Below, one piece after another: positions 1 through 11,354 of a DNA stretch of 64,000 nucleotides. Each line of letters starts with the position of its first letter. Position 1 is the stretch's first letter. Location of the stretch: assembly GCA_025617745.1 (NCBI GenBank), contig CM046856.1, positions 40,546,888-40,610,887 of the forward strand. The letters run 5' to 3'. The notes under the pieces were generated by a model, which searched no databases, was not told the DNA's origin, and saw only the letters and a list, made by a program, of their open reading frames with translations. This stretch comes from Heliocidaris erythrogramma (taxonomy: Eukaryota; Echinodermata; Echinoidea; Camarodonta; Echinometridae). Both the position numbers and the translations under genes were made by a program.

Positions 1-1370
1 AGGCAGCTACTGTGACATTGTCCGTAAGAACGAGTACAGTGCCACCAAGACAGGGCCTGAAATGATGAAGAGACAGGCTGACCGCCATCATTTCCAAAAC
101 ATTGATATGGGGCATAACTCTTAAGTGAGACCAGTCCCCTGAAATCATCTCGCCCCGGCAATGACCGCCCCAACCGAGAAGGGAGGCGTCTGTCGCCAGA
201 GAAACTGACAGAAGAGGGGTACAGAGAGGCTTGCCTTGGGCAAGAAACGAACTGTTCATCCAGGGGGCGAGAAGGACCTTGATATCTCTTGGGAGTGGAA
301 TCCACCCCAAAGGAGAATCTTTGCCCAGTCTGAAAAACTTGAGGAGGTGCCTCTGAAAGGGCCTCATCAACAGCCTGCAGTCTGGCAAGACGTCGACTAG
401 ACTGGCCAGATAGCCCAGGAATTGAAGCCACTGTCCGGCTCTGACCCTGCGGGCCACTCGCAATGACCGTGCGGTCATGGTGATAGTCTGAATTCTGTCC
501 CGACTGGGGCGGGCAAGCTGATTCGGGATATCTATCTCCGCACCCAAGTACATCGGGGTACGTGTGGGAGATAATTCCGATTTTTCCCAGTTTATCAGAA
601 AGCCTAAGTCTTGCGTTAGCCGCAGTAAAAGGCATAACTGATCCAACAGGAAGGACTCTGAGTTTGCAACTAGGAGCCAATCGTCTAGATAGACGAATAA
701 TCGGAGGCCGCGATTCCGTAGAAACGCGGCCAGGGCCGACACTATTCGGGTAAAGACTCGAGGGGCCGGCCTCAGCCCGAAGGGCAGGGCACAAAATCGA
801 CAGAGAGTGAGTGGGAATGTGAAAGTACGCGTCTTTGAGATCGAGGGAGATCGCAAGGTCGTCCCGCTTGATCAAGGGCAGAATAGATGCCAAGGTCTCC
901 ATGCGAAAATGCACTGGAGGTATAAACCTGTTGATTCTTTTCATATTTAGAATCATACGTAAACTTCCCGAGCGCTTGGGAATGACAAATATTGGGGAGA
1001 GACAGAGATGAGGATGATCTCTCACCCTTTCTACAGCGCCCATTCCCAGCAGCGTGGCGATCTCTGAGGAGATGTGCTGCTGGAAAAGGGCGGACATTGG
1101 AGGCGGGCGGATTCTGATGGCGCCGTTTGGAATTGGCGGATAGCACAAAGGCATCGCCGGAGATTGCTTCCCAAACTGGGAGGAATCTCCGGAGCCGCCC
1201 GCCTACACTGTCCACAAGCACTCGGGGTAAGGTATCAAAAGGCCGACTTGGGCCTGACCGGGCCCTTGGCGGCGGTCTTACGCCCCCCTCTTCCTCTCGC
1301 CGAGCCTCTACCACGGTTGCCCATTGTAGGGGTCTCAACCTGAGGGATAGTCACAGTCACTCGACGATTT
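1..1370 (-). pseudogene. DIRS A reverse transcriptase/RNase H, partial and broken
   Basis: The protein is the RT-RNase H polyprotein that copies the DIRS RNA. Reading leftward, one frame is open from about 870 to position 1. It contains the RT catalytic box YLDDWLL (about 672-691), preceded by LPFGLRPAP and followed by the RNase H start ATDAS (about 182-196) and LTDNVTVAA near the left edge. The upstream RT block (LDLKDAYFHIP, about 815-845, and a VIPKRSG motif near 990) is in a different frame. About 50 bp that encode the stretch between these blocks in other DIRS copies are missing near 805. So the copy is dead in RT despite long open stretches. The C-terminal part lies outside the window. 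Confidence 0.8.
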
Positions 1371-2600
1371 GAGCAGTTAGTGCCTGTCGAGACCGACTTA
1401 GACTTCGGAAAGGACCGAGCAGGCTGAGTGGGCAAGAATTGTCTGGCCATCTCCTTTGCCTGTTTGCGACCCTCTATCTCTTTGTGGAAGACCTCATTAA
1501 ACTGGCCCCCAAAGAGTTTGGGATGCGAGGAAGGGATACCCCGCAAGAGAGGCAGGATGTCTTTCTCTAGCACTCCCAGTATCGAGAGCGCCAACTTGCG
1601 GCGTAATGTCAATCGCCGCTGATGAGAGCTGAGACCATTGAAGTCCAGCTAACAAAAGCAGGAGTTCATCCAACAAATTGGATTCCCCCTCGGTCACATT
1701 CAGTTCAACTGATCTGGCCCGAAGGTGTAACAGTGAACCCAGGTACGCCGAAAACCTTAAGCCCGACCTGACTTTGGTTTCAAGTTCCCTAGGGGCTTCT
1801 CGGCGGATCTATAGGACTGAGACTTGAAATTGATATTCAAACGTTGTCCCATACCCAAAATTTCCTGGGATAAACCCTTGGCTGAAAAGAAGCCCTGGGT
1901 ATTATCCCGATAGAAAGAGAAGGCACTACCACAGGGACGTCGGGTAGCCCTCCCGATCCCCATACTCCTGTTTGAAGTCCTCTGTAAGAGGAAGTCCTCT
2001 GTAAGAGGAATACCAGGAGACGGGCCATGCTGTCTGAATAACAGCGATGGCTGATCACTGTCCGACTGGACTTGGGGAAAAATTTCTGGCATATACTTCT
2101 CTAACAGGGCCTTGGCATCTGCCGCCAGAGCCTGACAAGGCTGGGGGTCGTAGCCGGCCTGAGATTCTGAAACAGACGGGGTAGAAACCTGCGAGACAGA
2201 ATCAAATTCGGGAGAAGTAGTCCGGTGGGGAAAATCCCATGGGGGTGGATATGCCCACGGACCAGTGACAGACTCCTCCCCCGGCGGGGCTCCGAGAGCC
2301 GCAGGCACGGGAGGAGTAGGTCGAGATACCGCATACGGACAAAATTGTCCCAGGTTCTCATGAATATCTGAGACCGGGAAAACACCGGGGTCCGACTCAG
2401 GAACATCCTCCATCACAGTGACAACTGACTGGGGAGAACCCGTCTCAGAGCCAACAGCGTCGGGGGATTAGTATCCCAACCATGCTGCTCAGCAAAGAGT
2501 CTCATTAATCTGAGCAACTCAGATTGAGAGTCGGGGGGAAGAGTGGGCGGAGCCTACTTACCCGATTTGGGTTTATCCTTGGATTTACCCTTCTTGCCTT
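1235..2600 (-). pseudogene. DIRS A gag-like ORF, fragmented
   Basis: Fragments of the DIRS gag-like protein appear in order. A lysine-rich segment (AKKLKGKKGKSKDKPKSGK) lies around 2550-2610. An acidic/proline-rich part with a GAPPGEES motif lies at about 2270-2300 within an open frame from 2416 to 1757. A C-terminal segment (1612-1235) contains LFGGQFNEVFHKEIEGRKQ and ends in an arginine/glycine-rich tail. The same GAPPGEE and LFGGQF motifs occur at the matching place in the other two DIRS copies, which supports the call. The lysine-rich part is followed directly by a GTAAGT donor-like sequence (near 2560), so an intron is possible, but frame breaks fit decay equally well. The molecular role is inferred from position only. 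Confidence 0.6.
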
Positions 2601-2854
2601 TAAGCTTCTTAGCGGGGGTGTGAGCCACCGTAATAGAAGGCCGTTTAGAAGCACGGGAAGTGTTAGGCTGCAGTATAGAAGCCTCACTACCCAAATTGTC
2701 AGGGCCGGGCTCCCCAGTGGGGAGAAGCAATTCGGCCGCACCTTAGGGACTGTGCTTCCCCGACCAGAGCCCGGATTCGCATTGACTGCAGGGGGGTGGA
2801 CGGGCTGCTGCATCGCAGCACTGCTGGGAATAGCCCTTATAAAAATCTTAGGTT

Positions 2855-3177
2855 GCGGCAAGCTTGCGGCAACCTTAAATAGCTTTTATTAATGACTGCA
2901 AGCTTGCGCTAGCTTCTCGCAATCTTACCGCAAGCATAATACAAACTTGCCTTCTCCTGGTAAGCTTGCTGCAAGCTTGATGCAAGCTTGCCATAAACTT
3001 GCCATTAGCTTGCAGACTATCGCAAGGTTGCAAATATGGTTGTGATATTAATGAACATAATTGCAAGGTTGTAGACTAGATTGCAAGACCAAACTAAAGT
3101 ATCGCAAGGTTGCGGACAAGATTGCAAGACTAACTGAAAGTATTGCAAGGTTGCAGACAAGATTGCGAGACCAAATG
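2855..3177. repeat. GCAAGGTTGC-type tandem repeat, left block
   Basis: A degenerate tandem repeat built on AAGGTTGCAGACAAGATTGC-like units (roughly 41 bp towards the right end, shorter and more scrambled GCAAGCTTG units on the left). The array continues at 3842-4140 after an inserted TIR element. No coding potential is seen. Confidence 0.8.
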
Positions 3178-3835
3178 TGACCCGACGCCTCAAAACCTAC
3201 AATAAGTCGCCAAAATTATATTTTTGGTTTTATACATTTTCTGAAAGTAAGGATTCTGAGCTTTCCAATGGTATATCACTTGCCTAGTTTATTCAATGAT
3301 AACACTTTTAAATATCACATTTAGAATCAGTACGTAACCAGCAATCAATAACTCCTATTCAGAGAAAATGGCCATTTAAGTTTGGAACAAAAGAGTGCTA
3401 AACCTTCGCTCTCTGTGTGCGCCCAAGTAAAACTGGGTATTCAAATGGCCATAGCAACCGGTATGAAGGGATTATCAGATTAAGCTGAATTTTGGCATGC
3501 TGCTCCAAGTGGACCTATTCATTACTCACTCCAAAAATCAGTTTAATACCTTTAGAGCTAAAGTAGTAATTTGGCATTGAATGAAAGTATTACAAAAACT
3601 CTCCAAACATTCATTACCTTGACAGGTGAAAAAAGGGAGTCATTTTAAAATGCCCCCGAAACATATTTTTAAGTGGAATTACGACTCACAAACTTGAGAC
3701 ATGATAGAATGATAATGAAACTACCCATTTCTATTAAGAACAGAAAATCGACTGATCCAAGCAAATTTACTATTTTGGGCTGTTTGCTACGTTGTGGTCC
3801 GTGCGACTTATTGTAGGTTTTGAGGCGGCGGGTCA
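3178..3835. mobile_element. Non-autonomous DNA transposon with ~30-bp TIRs and 6-bp TSD
   Basis: Near-perfect inverted ends start TGACCCGACGCCTCAAAACC on the left; the complementary end finishes at 3835. The element is 658 bp and is flanked by CAAATG at 3172-3177 and 3836-3841, a 6-bp target duplication of the host tandem repeat. The interior has no transposase ORF. The superfamily is not recognised. Confidence 0.8.
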
Positions 3836-3841
3836 CAAATG

Positions 3842-4140
3842 TAAGAATCACAAGGTTGCAGACAAGATTGGGAGACCAAATGAAAGAATCACAAGGTTAC
3901 AGACAAGATTGGGAGACCAAATGAAAGAATCACTAGGTTGCAGACAAGATTGCGAGACCAAATGAAAGAATCACAAGGTTGCAGACAAGATTGCAAGACT
4001 AAATGAAAGAATCACAAGGTTGCAGACAAGATTGCAAAACTAATTGAAAGTATTGCAAGGTTGCGGAGAAGATTGCAAAACTAATTGAAATTATTGCAAG
4101 GTTGCGGAGAAGATTGCAAGATGGAATGAATCATTGCAAG
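3842..4140. repeat. GCAAGGTTGC-type tandem repeat, right block (~41-bp units)
   Basis: About seven copies of a unit of roughly 41 bp of the form AATCACAAGGTTGCAGACAAG followed by ATTGCGAGACCAAATGAAAG. It continues the 2855-3177 array across the inserted 658-bp element. Confidence 0.85.
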
Positions 4141-4151
4141 GTTGCATATAT

Positions 4152-4340
4152 TATGATGTCACAGTGGACAACTAACTCTCTTCATATTGTATATGAAATT
4201 TCAAATCAAGACTTTCAGAATTCATGGAGCCATGTCATACTTGGAACAAAAAATCAAAAGAATTTCTATTTTTTTGTAATGAAGAAATTGTGAAATTCTG
4301 TGTACAATATAAATGGAGAGTTGTCCACTATGACATCACA
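4152..4340. mobile_element. Short MITE-like foldback element
   Basis: A segment of about 190 bp with inverted ends (GATGTCACAGTGGACAACT on the left, complementary sequence ending TGACATCAC on the right) and an AT-rich loop. No ORF. The exact termini and target duplication are not certain. Confidence 0.55.
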
Positions 4341-4347
4341 GATGCTG

Positions 4348-5700
4348 GCTGGCGAAGTTGCCAACTCGAGAAACCCCATAACAAGGTGTAGCCCAAGACT
4401 AGGTTTGTTAAATTAATGCCCTCTGCAGAGGCAATCTATTAAAGCATACAAGGTTATGCCACACATGTATGCGTCCTGAGCTCCTTGTTTACCAAGAAGC
4501 TTTAATAGTGGGGGGTATGATAGTGGTAGGGATGAAGCATGACCCAAAGAGTAGAACAAAGAGAAGATTCAAGGTTGCAGTATATTGAAAAGAAAGCAGT
4601 CAAGGAATAGTATTCCTCCCTGTAAATAGTGAAAATTCCCCAGGATTGCAAACAGTTGGTAAATTAAAATTGCATTATTATCAAAGTTTATATATGTGAT
4701 GTTACTTATACCATACTACTTGGTTCTGTAACTCACTCATATCTGTATAATTATTTAAAGACCTCAGCCTGACCCAAAACAACCATATATTGACGTAAAG
4801 CTTAGTAAACAAAGAATATAATTACCCTGGTTATTCATAAATTTTCGTCTCCGTTTATCCATATAAAATAAAAAAGATAATTTTTTTGGTCCGCCCCCTC
4901 CCTATGGCGTAACACTGCAGGGGGTCGCTAGACGTGTGACGACATGTCATGTATACAGCTCCGAGTGCGTCTACACGATATGTCGTCATCAAATTTTCAC
5001 CCCCCGCAAAGTAGCGTTCCTCAGAGACGGGGCCCAAACCACCGGGGCTCAACATTCGGGACGCTAGCTGTTACTCATTCCACAGGAAACGGAATCTCAT
5101 GAAGTTGGTTTCAATTTGTTCAGAAAATATATAGCTCCCCGTGGATGAATAAAGGGTATATTTCAAAATTCGGTCAGGCTGAGGTCTTTAAAGCTCAAAG
5201 TAGAGTGATGGAATTTGGAACTTTGCTCTCAATCAAGCATGGCATTGCATATACAGTACATGTACATATAGTCTTGTATACCACCCAATCTACAGTAATA
5301 GACAGTGATTCGTGTGAAGTTAGATTTATTGATATGCTACAAGGAGATATACTCTATATTCTCTATATAATTATTGTGTGCTTTATATTCAGAAGAACAT
5401 ATTATTAATTGATTTCAATAAGAAATATTACCTTCGATATTCTTTATCTGAGAGTGAGATATAAGGGCCATTCTCATTATATTCTGTGAATGGCTGTATA
5501 ACATATCAGCGATATTGTATTGAGTTGTTGATGATCACTGCACTTTCATACATGTATGCACGAGATCATTACTAGTAGGTTATCATAAAGTTAAGTTGTA
5601 GTTATGTTTTATTCACATTTGAGTGTTATTGTTGGAATTAATTTATAGGAATCACGTATCAATTCATCATGGTTGATGACGATTTAGTCAGGTTCTAATT
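4348..5700. other. No gene seen
   Basis: AT-rich unique-looking DNA. A GC-richer island at about 4885-5070 interrupts it, but its short open frame (5055-4855, minus) resembles nothing known. No splice-bounded conserved exon or terminal-repeat pair was recognised. Confidence 0.5.
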
Positions 5701-6012
5701 CTTAAAGTAGATATTCAAAGAAAATCACAAATATGGCAATTAATGTATCACTAGAAACTGGGAAGCTTACAGATGGCAATCGTAAGTTTTATGTCAACTG
5801 CGTATCTGATGATTATAAAAACAACACAAATAAAAGCTCTTCTCAGCATCTGGAATATCCGAGGATTCGCCAGAAATATAGCGATGTTTTGATGTCGTCA
5901 CACTCGGGATCGATCCTGCTTAAGCAGACGACGTCCTATAATGAATGAACGTAATTGCAATGGAATTATTTATCAAATTATAAAGAGTTTGGTGTATTTA
6001 AACATGACCTTA
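5700..6012. repeat. Repeat X, left part (interrupted by the Ty3 element)
   Basis: This matches 53140-53455 almost base for base, including the segment from AAGAAAATCACAAATATGGC through the CTTAAGCAG palindrome region. The copy is interrupted at 6012 by the Ty3-type element and resumes at 11179 with a duplicated 20-bp target. Unlike the 53-kb copy it has only one arm and no inverted second arm. Confidence 0.85.
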
Positions 6013-6105
6013 GATAAGAACGTGGTCTCTTTGTGCATGCTCAGATCATATGACAATGATCACGGTCTGCAATGAAATAAAAAGATGAACATGTATTAAG
6101 TATCT
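6013..6105 (-). repeat. 3' LTR of the Ty3-type element
   Basis: A 93-bp direct repeat of 11086-11178 with one difference (C at about 6039 against T). The termini are AGATA...TATCT-like rather than the usual TG...CA. Confidence 0.88.
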
Positions 6106-6309
6106 TCTATCTCCCCCCAAGTCGTTGATATCTGTCCTCTCAAGAAATCACGACTGAAACTTTCTAACAAAATCATGCGTGAACATCAAATGTGATCTGA
6201 ACTAACAACAAGAACACGAAAATGTAAAACAAGAAACGTTCAAAGCGTCCATATCGCGGGTCCAGATAAAGTGTCCATATTGTAAAATGTCCTAGTTCAA
6301 GTGTTTATA

Positions 6310-9300
6310 TCACATATGGTAATCAGTGTGCCAAGCAGGCTTGCCGGTACGGCGGGTGGACCTTCTGGGTGCCACAGCAGGGACGGCATCTGGTGTGGTG
6401 GCAAGTTCAGGAGCAGTGGATTGGGGAAGAGATGAGGCAGGCGTCGCAGTTGCAGGAGTCTCGACGGATGAGGGCACATCCATCGGTGGGGGTGGTGTGG
6501 GTTGTCGAGTGTCGGCTGCCAAGGAAGGTGGCTCCGTCGACGGCGCTGGTTGCACGGGCGCCGTGTCGGGTGAGATGTATGGCTGTTGGACACACTGACG
6601 CTGAGGTCGGTGATGCAGGCGCATGTCGTCAGCGATCGTCAACCGAGGTGTCGGTGGATGGACGGGGATGTACTTCCTCAGGAATTTCCTATTGCGTAGG
6701 GTAACCCGGCCGGAGCCATCGACTCTTACAACATACTGGTCAAACTGGCGGACCTCGACTATGATGCCAGTGCTGTCCCACTTGAGGGGGTGAGGCCCTG
6801 TCTGATTCTGTATGCGGACACTGTCGCCAACGGTAAGGGGCGGCAGGCGTTTAGCATGTTCCGACCAGCGTTCAGCACCTCTCATGTGGCGGTTACGGAG
6901 TGCCGCTTCACGTGCCACCAGAGTCTCTCGCCATGTGTCATGTGGCTTGTATTTGCCCAGTGCTATGGGAATGAAGTCTCGAATTGGTCGTCCAAACACA
7001 CACATTGCAGGAGAGAGTTTGGTATCTCGATCTGGCGTGTTCCTATACTGAAGCATAGCCCGTTGAAATGCATCAGTGTCGAGGGCCCCTGTAGAGCTGG
7101 TGTTGTCCATGATAAGACGTTTAACTGTTTTGACACCAACTTCGGCACGACAGTTGCTGTGGGGAAAGGCGACAGAGGAAAGTCTGTGGTGTATGCCCCA
7201 ATTCTTGAGAAAGTGTCGCGTCACTACGGCTGTGAATTCAGGACCGCCATCTGAAGCCAACTCATCAGGGATGCCAAAGGTGACAAAGATGCGTCGGAGA
7301 CAACTGACGAGGCCATCAGCACCATTGGCAGACTTCTCTACGATAGGCCAATTGGAGTACCTGTCGACCACAACAAGGTAGTTGCAGCCTTTGTAGTGGA
7401 AGTAGTCCGCGCAAACACACTGAAAAGGATAGGCGGGAGATGTCAAGGGCATAGGTGGTGCACTTGGGTTGGAGGGTGCTATCCGATTACAATGGTTGCA
7501 TCTTGCACGCAGGGCTGTGATGGCAGGAGTGATACCAGGCCAAAAGATGGACGCTTCAGCTCTCGCAGTCATGGACGTGACCCCTTGATGGGCCGCATGT
7601 AAATGAGCCAGTACCTCATCCCTGAGAGAGGGTGGAATGATGATGCGATCCCTGTACAGCACCACTCCATCAACGGTGTGGAGGTCATTGCGGAACTGGA
7701 AGTATTCACGTAGTGGCCCTGGTAGTTCGTGGCGAAACTCAGGCAATCCAGACTCCACAAGTTCAACGAGACACTGCATGTTCTCATCACTCGCTGTGGC
7801 GGTGCGGACTCTGTCCCATGTGACTGATTTCAGGCAGAGTCCATCCAAAGAAGACGTGGCAGAGGATAGGACACATTGCTCAAAGGTGCCGACATGTGAT
7901 GCTGTTGTGCGCAAGCCAGCCATGAGGGTTGGGGAGTGTGTCAGTGCGTTAGGCATGGAGTCAACGGTCGCAAGATCATCTGGGAGGACGAGCTTTTCTG
8001 GTTCACCAGTCGGGTGACGCGAAATGCAATCAGTAGCTCGATGTCTGATGCCTGGAACATGTACCATCCGGAACCTATATCGCAGTGATTTCTCCTTCAA
8101 GTTCCTCAGGCGGGGGTTGGGGATGTCTTCTAGGGATCGGTCAGCGAAGATCTTCAAGAGGGGCTTGTGGTCAACAGCGATTATGAGGTCCTTGCATCCC
8201 AGTACGAAGTATCTGGCTTTGTCTAATGCATCAACGACTGCAAGGGCCTCCCCCTCCACAGGGGCATAGCGTGATTCTGCAGGGTGTGTGAATCTGCTAC
8301 CAACGAGCGTAATCTTCCATCCTGTGGTACAACAGAACGGTTCGGTGTGGGTGCAAGCACAGTGTTTCTGAAGGAGCCAGAAGCCAATGCCATTCTTGGA
8401 CCAATCTGTCGCCAGGCACGTGGGCTTGCTTGAGTCAAAGATTTGGACGCCCTCTTCGATCTCACCGGCTATAACTGCTTTGGATTCGTCAAATGCACTC
8501 TGGAGGGTCTCATCCCATGTGAAAGGTGTGCTGGGTTTCAGGAGCTGACGAAATGGGAGCATCTTGTCAGCCATGCTGAAGGCGTATGACACTTGGTTGA
8601 CAAGCCCAAACCAGGAGCGTACATCTGTGATGGTCTTGGGTGTCGGGAAGTCCAGAATCGCCTGTAGGTATTTCTGGCATGGGCGAACACTGTCAGAAGT
8701 TATCTCAAAGCCAGCAAATTCCACAACATCAGCACCGAATACGAATTTGTCAGGGTTGAGGGTGACCCCATGCCGGCCACAAGTATCAAGCCAGTTGACG
8801 GCCTGGAAGAAGCTGTCTTCCAGTGTGTCTGCCCAAAGGAGGACGTCATCCACGCATTTTGTCTTGTTTGGGATGTCTGACACGATCTCGTCATAACGCC
8901 TTGTGTACCCGTCACCTGAGGCAATGTATCCTTGTGGGGCCGTTTTGTAGCGGTATCTACCCCAAGGTGTAATGAATGTGGTCAAATGACGGTCCTCTTT
9001 GCAGATGGGCACACTGTGATAACCATTCCATGCATCAAAGACTGTCTTCTTCTGTCCATGGGGGACTGACCGAGCTTGGTGGAAGGGCGATGGCGTATGA
9101 TGTGTTTCCCGTGTGGCGTGGGCATTCAGGGCTTGGAAGTCAACAGTTCGCCGTGGGTTGCCGTTTTTCTTTGCACAAACGACCATCCTGTGGCACCAGG
9201 TAACAGGCTCACCAATCGGGACTGGTTCTATTACCCCTAGCTGTACATCATGATCTAATCCGGCTTTTACGGCATCCCGCCAGTGGAGAGGAACAGGTAC

Positions 9301-11064
9301 TGGCGTGTGATGCACAACTGGTTCAGCGTCAGGGTCCACCATCAGCTTGATAGGAGGGCTGTCCATGAGGGGCATGGGCTGGTGCTCACATGTGTTGAAT
9401 GTGCTTGATTTGTAATAGTCCAAGAGGTATTGCTGCAGCCTTGAACGATTCGCTTCAGTTGCAGAAAATGGCAAGTCCTTGGGAGGTGGTGGAGGATGCT
9501 GACGCTGTGGACAGTCACAAGCCTTCTCAGAGGTCTCCTGCAGGGCAGCTGCTGTGTCCGGTTGGCGTGTTGCACCCAACATAGGGAAGCTGTCTGGGAT
9601 GATCCCAAGGTCAATACAGGCCTCCTTGCTAAGGAAGAATTTTTCAGATCTGTCGGTAACGTAGGTCATCTGCCTGGTCTCAACAACTCGACCCTGTGCA
9701 TCTTTGCCTGAAATGCGAAGTATAGTGGCCCCAAGAATTCTAATTCCTCCTTTGGTGGCAGTGTGCATTCTCATGGTGACCGGGATGAGGTCCGTTTGAT
9801 GCAAACCGAGGTGGCGAATGACCTTTATTCCCACAAGGCAGCTTTGGCACCCAGTGTCTGCCATGGCAGGGACAGAGCGAGTTACTGTGGTGTAAGGTAG
9901 GCTGTAACCGAGTGCCTTGTAGTCATCAGGCACGATTTTGATGTTCAAATCAACGAAGGGTTGAGAAGCTGACCTTTTTTTCAGCCATGTTTTGGACAGG
10001 TTGTCGTATACATGATGGTCAATTGGGATGGGTAGGCCACCATGAAGTCGTTCCACATCGTGGATGGTGCATAAGGCATCAAAAATGGCACCTTCATCGT
10101 CGTCTTTAGCACTGGGTCTGGAGTGTTTGGGCTTGTCTTTTCCGCGGCATACGGCTTCCATGTGGTGATATTTATCACAGTGTCCACACTTGTGGCCATA
10201 TGCTGGGCACTGGGCTTTGCGGATTCTGGCTGGGGCAGTCTTACCATGGCCCTTCTTGCCGCAGTACGTGCACAGGTCCTGTTTCTCTTTCAGGTTTGTC
10301 TGCTTGGCTTTCCTGTACATGCTGCTCGTGGCATCCACAGACTGCGAATCGAGGAGTGAGGATGCTGAACGTTTGCCAGCCTCTTTGGCTTCAATGAACT
10401 GGAAGACCTCCTCAAGGGTCATGTTCTGGTTCTTGTAACCAAGGAGATCGAGTTGGATTTCAGGGTCAGCGATACCTCGAGTGAGCACATCTCGCATCAT
10501 GGCGTCGGTGTAGTTGACATCAGCGTTGCAGCCAGGACATTTCATGAGGAATTTGCATATGTCTGCCTGACCACGTAGGCGAGCCCCAAAGCTGCGTACC
10601 GTTTCGTCCCGATCCTGACGCATATTGTGTAGTGTGACCCTGGCAACCATTGTATTCTCCTCACGCACTGCAAGTTTTTTGATGGCTGCTAGTACCTCAT
10701 CTTCAGATTTGTTTGTGAGGCTACCACCAGCCGACCGTGTGAGGTCCTTTCGTAAGGGCTCATCGCAACATTCCAGTAGTTGTACAACTCTGTCTTTGCC
10801 CGATACCTTTGTGGCTTCGACGTAGTCTGACCATCTCGACTTGAAGTAGGCCCATTCCTCACTGGACCCAGCAGCAGTAATTGTAGGACGTTTGACCTTT
10901 TCAACCTTGGCAACTTGTCCAGAGGTGTGTATTGCGCTGTGGGCGGTGATGAGTGCAGCTACAATAGCAGCATCATGGTCAGGAGTGGCGTAGTGACAAC
11001 CAGGGATGGGGCAGGATACGACAGGCATTGTCAGTTTTTCAATGTGGCTCAGGCGTTGATCCAA
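6310..11064 (-). CDS. Ty3-type Gag-Pol polyprotein
   Basis: One open frame; the first ATG is at 11028 (the frame is open a little further, to a TTG at 11064). Residues numbered from 11064: a C2H2-like finger [15 protein letters not shown] (18-46), gag, paired zinc knuckles (265-306), aspartic protease ADTGCQSC (402-409), RT (about 605-800) with [11 protein letters not shown] and the catalytic box CVDDVLLW (737-744), and RNase H with [18 protein letters not shown] and VDHKP (887-967). The integrase follows: an HHCC finger (1154-1192), then catalytic D, D and E at about 1219, 1272 and 1309, and a GPY/F-like module around 1400-1470. All expected domains are present in the Ty3 order with no stop, so activity is plausible. 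The RT box has CVDD instead of the common Y-x-DD; I recall similar boxes in invertebrate K02A2.6-like relatives. Confidence 0.93.
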   Translation of the reverse strand: MDQRLSHIEKLTMPVVSCPIPGCHYATPDHDAAIVAALITAHSAIHTSGQVAKVEKVKRPTITAAGSSEEWAYFKSRWSDYVEATKVSGKDRVVQLLECCDEPLRKDLTRSAGGSLTNKSEDEVLAAIKKLAVREENTMVARVTLHNMRQDRDETVRSFGARLRGQADICKFLMKCPGCNADVNYTDAMMRDVLTRGIADPEIQLDLLGYKNQNMTLEEVFQFIEAKEAGKRSASSLLDSQSVDATSSMYRKAKQTNLKEKQDLCTYCGKKGHGKTAPARIRKAQCPAYGHKCGHCDKYHHMEAVCRGKDKPKHSRPSAKDDDEGAIFDALCTIHDVERLHGGLPIPIDHHVYDNLSKTWLKKRSASQPFVDLNIKIVPDDYKALGYSLPYTTVTRSVPAMADTGCQSCLVGIKVIRHLGLHQTDLIPVTMRMHTATKGGIRILGATILRISGKDAQGRVVETRQMTYVTDRSEKFFLSKEACIDLGIIPDSFPMLGATRQPDTAAALQETSEKACDCPQRQHPPPPPKDLPFSATEANRSRLQQYLLDYYKSSTFNTCEHQPMPLMDSPPIKLMVDPDAEPVVHHTPVPVPLHWRDAVKAGLDHDVQLGVIEPVPIGEPVTWCHRMVVCAKKNGNPRRTVDFQALNAHATRETHHTPSPFHQARSVPHGQKKTVFDAWNGYHSVPICKEDRHLTTFITPWGRYRYKTAPQGYIASGDGYTRRYDEIVSDIPNKTKCVDDVLLWADTLEDSFFQAVNWLDTCGRHGVTLNPDKFVFGADVVEFAGFEITSDSVRPCQKYLQAILDFPTPKTITDVRSWFGLVNQVSYAFSMADKMLPFRQLLKPSTPFTWDETLQSAFDESKAVIAGEIEEGVQIFDSSKPTCLATDWSKNGIGFWLLQKHCACTHTEPFCCTTGWKITLVGSRFTHPAESRYAPVEGEALAVVDALDKARYFVLGCKDLIIAVDHKPLLKIFADRSLEDIPNPRLRNLKEKSLRYRFRMVHVPGIRHRATDCISRHPTGEPEKLVLPDDLATVDSMPNALTHSPTLMAGLRTTASHVGTFEQCVLSSATSSLDGLCLKSVTWDRVRTATASDENMQCLVELVESGLPEFRHELPGPLREYFQFRNDLHTVDGVVLYRDRIIIPPSLRDEVLAHLHAAHQGVTSMTARAEASIFWPGITPAITALRARCNHCNRIAPSNPSAPPMPLTSPAYPFQCVCADYFHYKGCNYLVVVDRYSNWPIVEKSANGADGLVSCLRRIFVTFGIPDELASDGGPEFTAVVTRHFLKNWGIHHRLSSVAFPHSNCRAEVGVKTVKRLIMDNTSSTGALDTDAFQRAMLQYRNTPDRDTKLSPAMCVFGRPIRDFIPIALGKYKPHDTWRETLVAREAALRNRHMRGAERWSEHAKRLPPLTVGDSVRIQNQTGPHPLKWDSTGIIVEVRQFDQYVVRVDGSGRVTLRNRKFLRKYIPVHPPTPRLTIADDMRLHHRPQRQCVQQPYISPDTAPVQPAPSTEPPSLAADTRQPTPPPPMDVPSSVETPATATPASSLPQSTAPELATTPDAVPAVAPRRSTRRTGKPAWHTDYHM

Positions 11065-11073
11065 TATCGTTGC

Positions 11074-11084
11074 ACCGTGATCAT
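11074..11084 (-). promoter_or_regulatory. Putative self-primer binding site
   Basis: Directly inside the 5' LTR the sense strand reads ATGATCACGGT. This is the exact complement of ACCGTGATCAT within the LTR (11129-11139). In Tf1-type retrotransposons the first 11 nt of the RNA fold back on the primer site and are cleaved to prime minus-strand synthesis. The position and the 11-nt length fit that model. No TGG-initial tRNA-complementary site fits instead. Confidence 0.6.
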
Positions 11085-11085
11085 A

Positions 11086-11178
11086 GATAAGAACGTGGTC
11101 TCTTTGTGCATGTTCAGATCATATGACAATGATCACGGTCTGCAATGAAATAAAAAGATGAACATGTATTAAGTATCT
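11086..11178 (-). repeat. 5' LTR of the Ty3-type element
   Basis: The 93-bp 5' LTR. If the self-priming reading is right, the transcript starts at 11139 (sense ACCGTGATCAT), which makes U3 only about 39 nt. A T-rich TTTTTATTT stretch lies roughly 12-22 nt upstream of that point. Confidence 0.85.
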
Positions 11179-11312
11179 TGTATTTAAACATGACCTTATT
11201 TAACACCATTGTAAAGGGAAAGTGGAACTGATTCTGATAGCTATAACCGTTTGATTGTAAATACACAGGAGAAGGGTCAATGATCAATGAAATAAACCCC
11301 ACTTTCAAATTG
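11179..11312. repeat. Repeat X, right part
   Basis: Continuation of repeat X after the Ty3 insertion; it matches 53437-53558 and ends at AATAAACCC. In the 53-kb copy an inverted second arm follows at this point. Here the sequence changes to unrelated DNA leading into a THAP-domain fragment. Confidence 0.85.
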
Positions 11313-11354
11313 AAAAGCCCTCCGAATAATAGCAGGATGGTATTCGTTCACTAA

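Larger units (their letters stand above)
1..2860 (-). mobile_element. DIRS-like retrotransposon A, truncated at the window edge
   Basis: This is the 5' part of a DIRS-type (tyrosine-recombinase) retrotransposon read on the minus strand: gag-like ORF on the right, then RT and the start of RNase H running off the left edge of the window. The order and the protein motifs match the two fuller DIRS copies in this window (18029-23657 and 54221-60810), although the nucleotide sequence is clearly diverged from both. The recombinase, the terminal repeats and the internal complementary region of this copy are not in the window. The right end fades into a GCAAGCTTGC-rich tandem repeat near 2850, with no recognisable terminal repeat, so the right end is also taken to be truncated. 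Confidence 0.8.
6013..11178 (-). mobile_element. Intact Ty3-type LTR retrotransposon (self-priming candidate)
   Basis: A complete element on the minus strand inside repeat X. The LTRs are 93 bp (11086-11178 and 6013-6105) and differ at one position, a sign of recent insertion. A purine-rich tract (sense GGGGGGAGATAG, 6107-6118) abuts the 3' LTR as a normal PPT should. One uninterrupted ORF of 1584 codons fills the interior. The flanks show a direct repeat of 20 bp (5993-6012 and 11179-11198), far longer than the 4-6 bp usual for this class. No tRNA-type primer site follows the 5' LTR. Instead an 11-nt sequence there is complementary to the LTR itself. Confidence 0.92.

Noticed and set aside
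1074-1372. Plus-strand ORFs over DIRS A (1074-1343, 1127-1372)
   Set aside because: They are antisense shadows of the DIRS RT/gag frames.
2855-4140. CRISPR-like array of ~41-bp repeats
   Set aside because: The units are contiguous and degenerate with no unique spacers, and the setting is eukaryotic.
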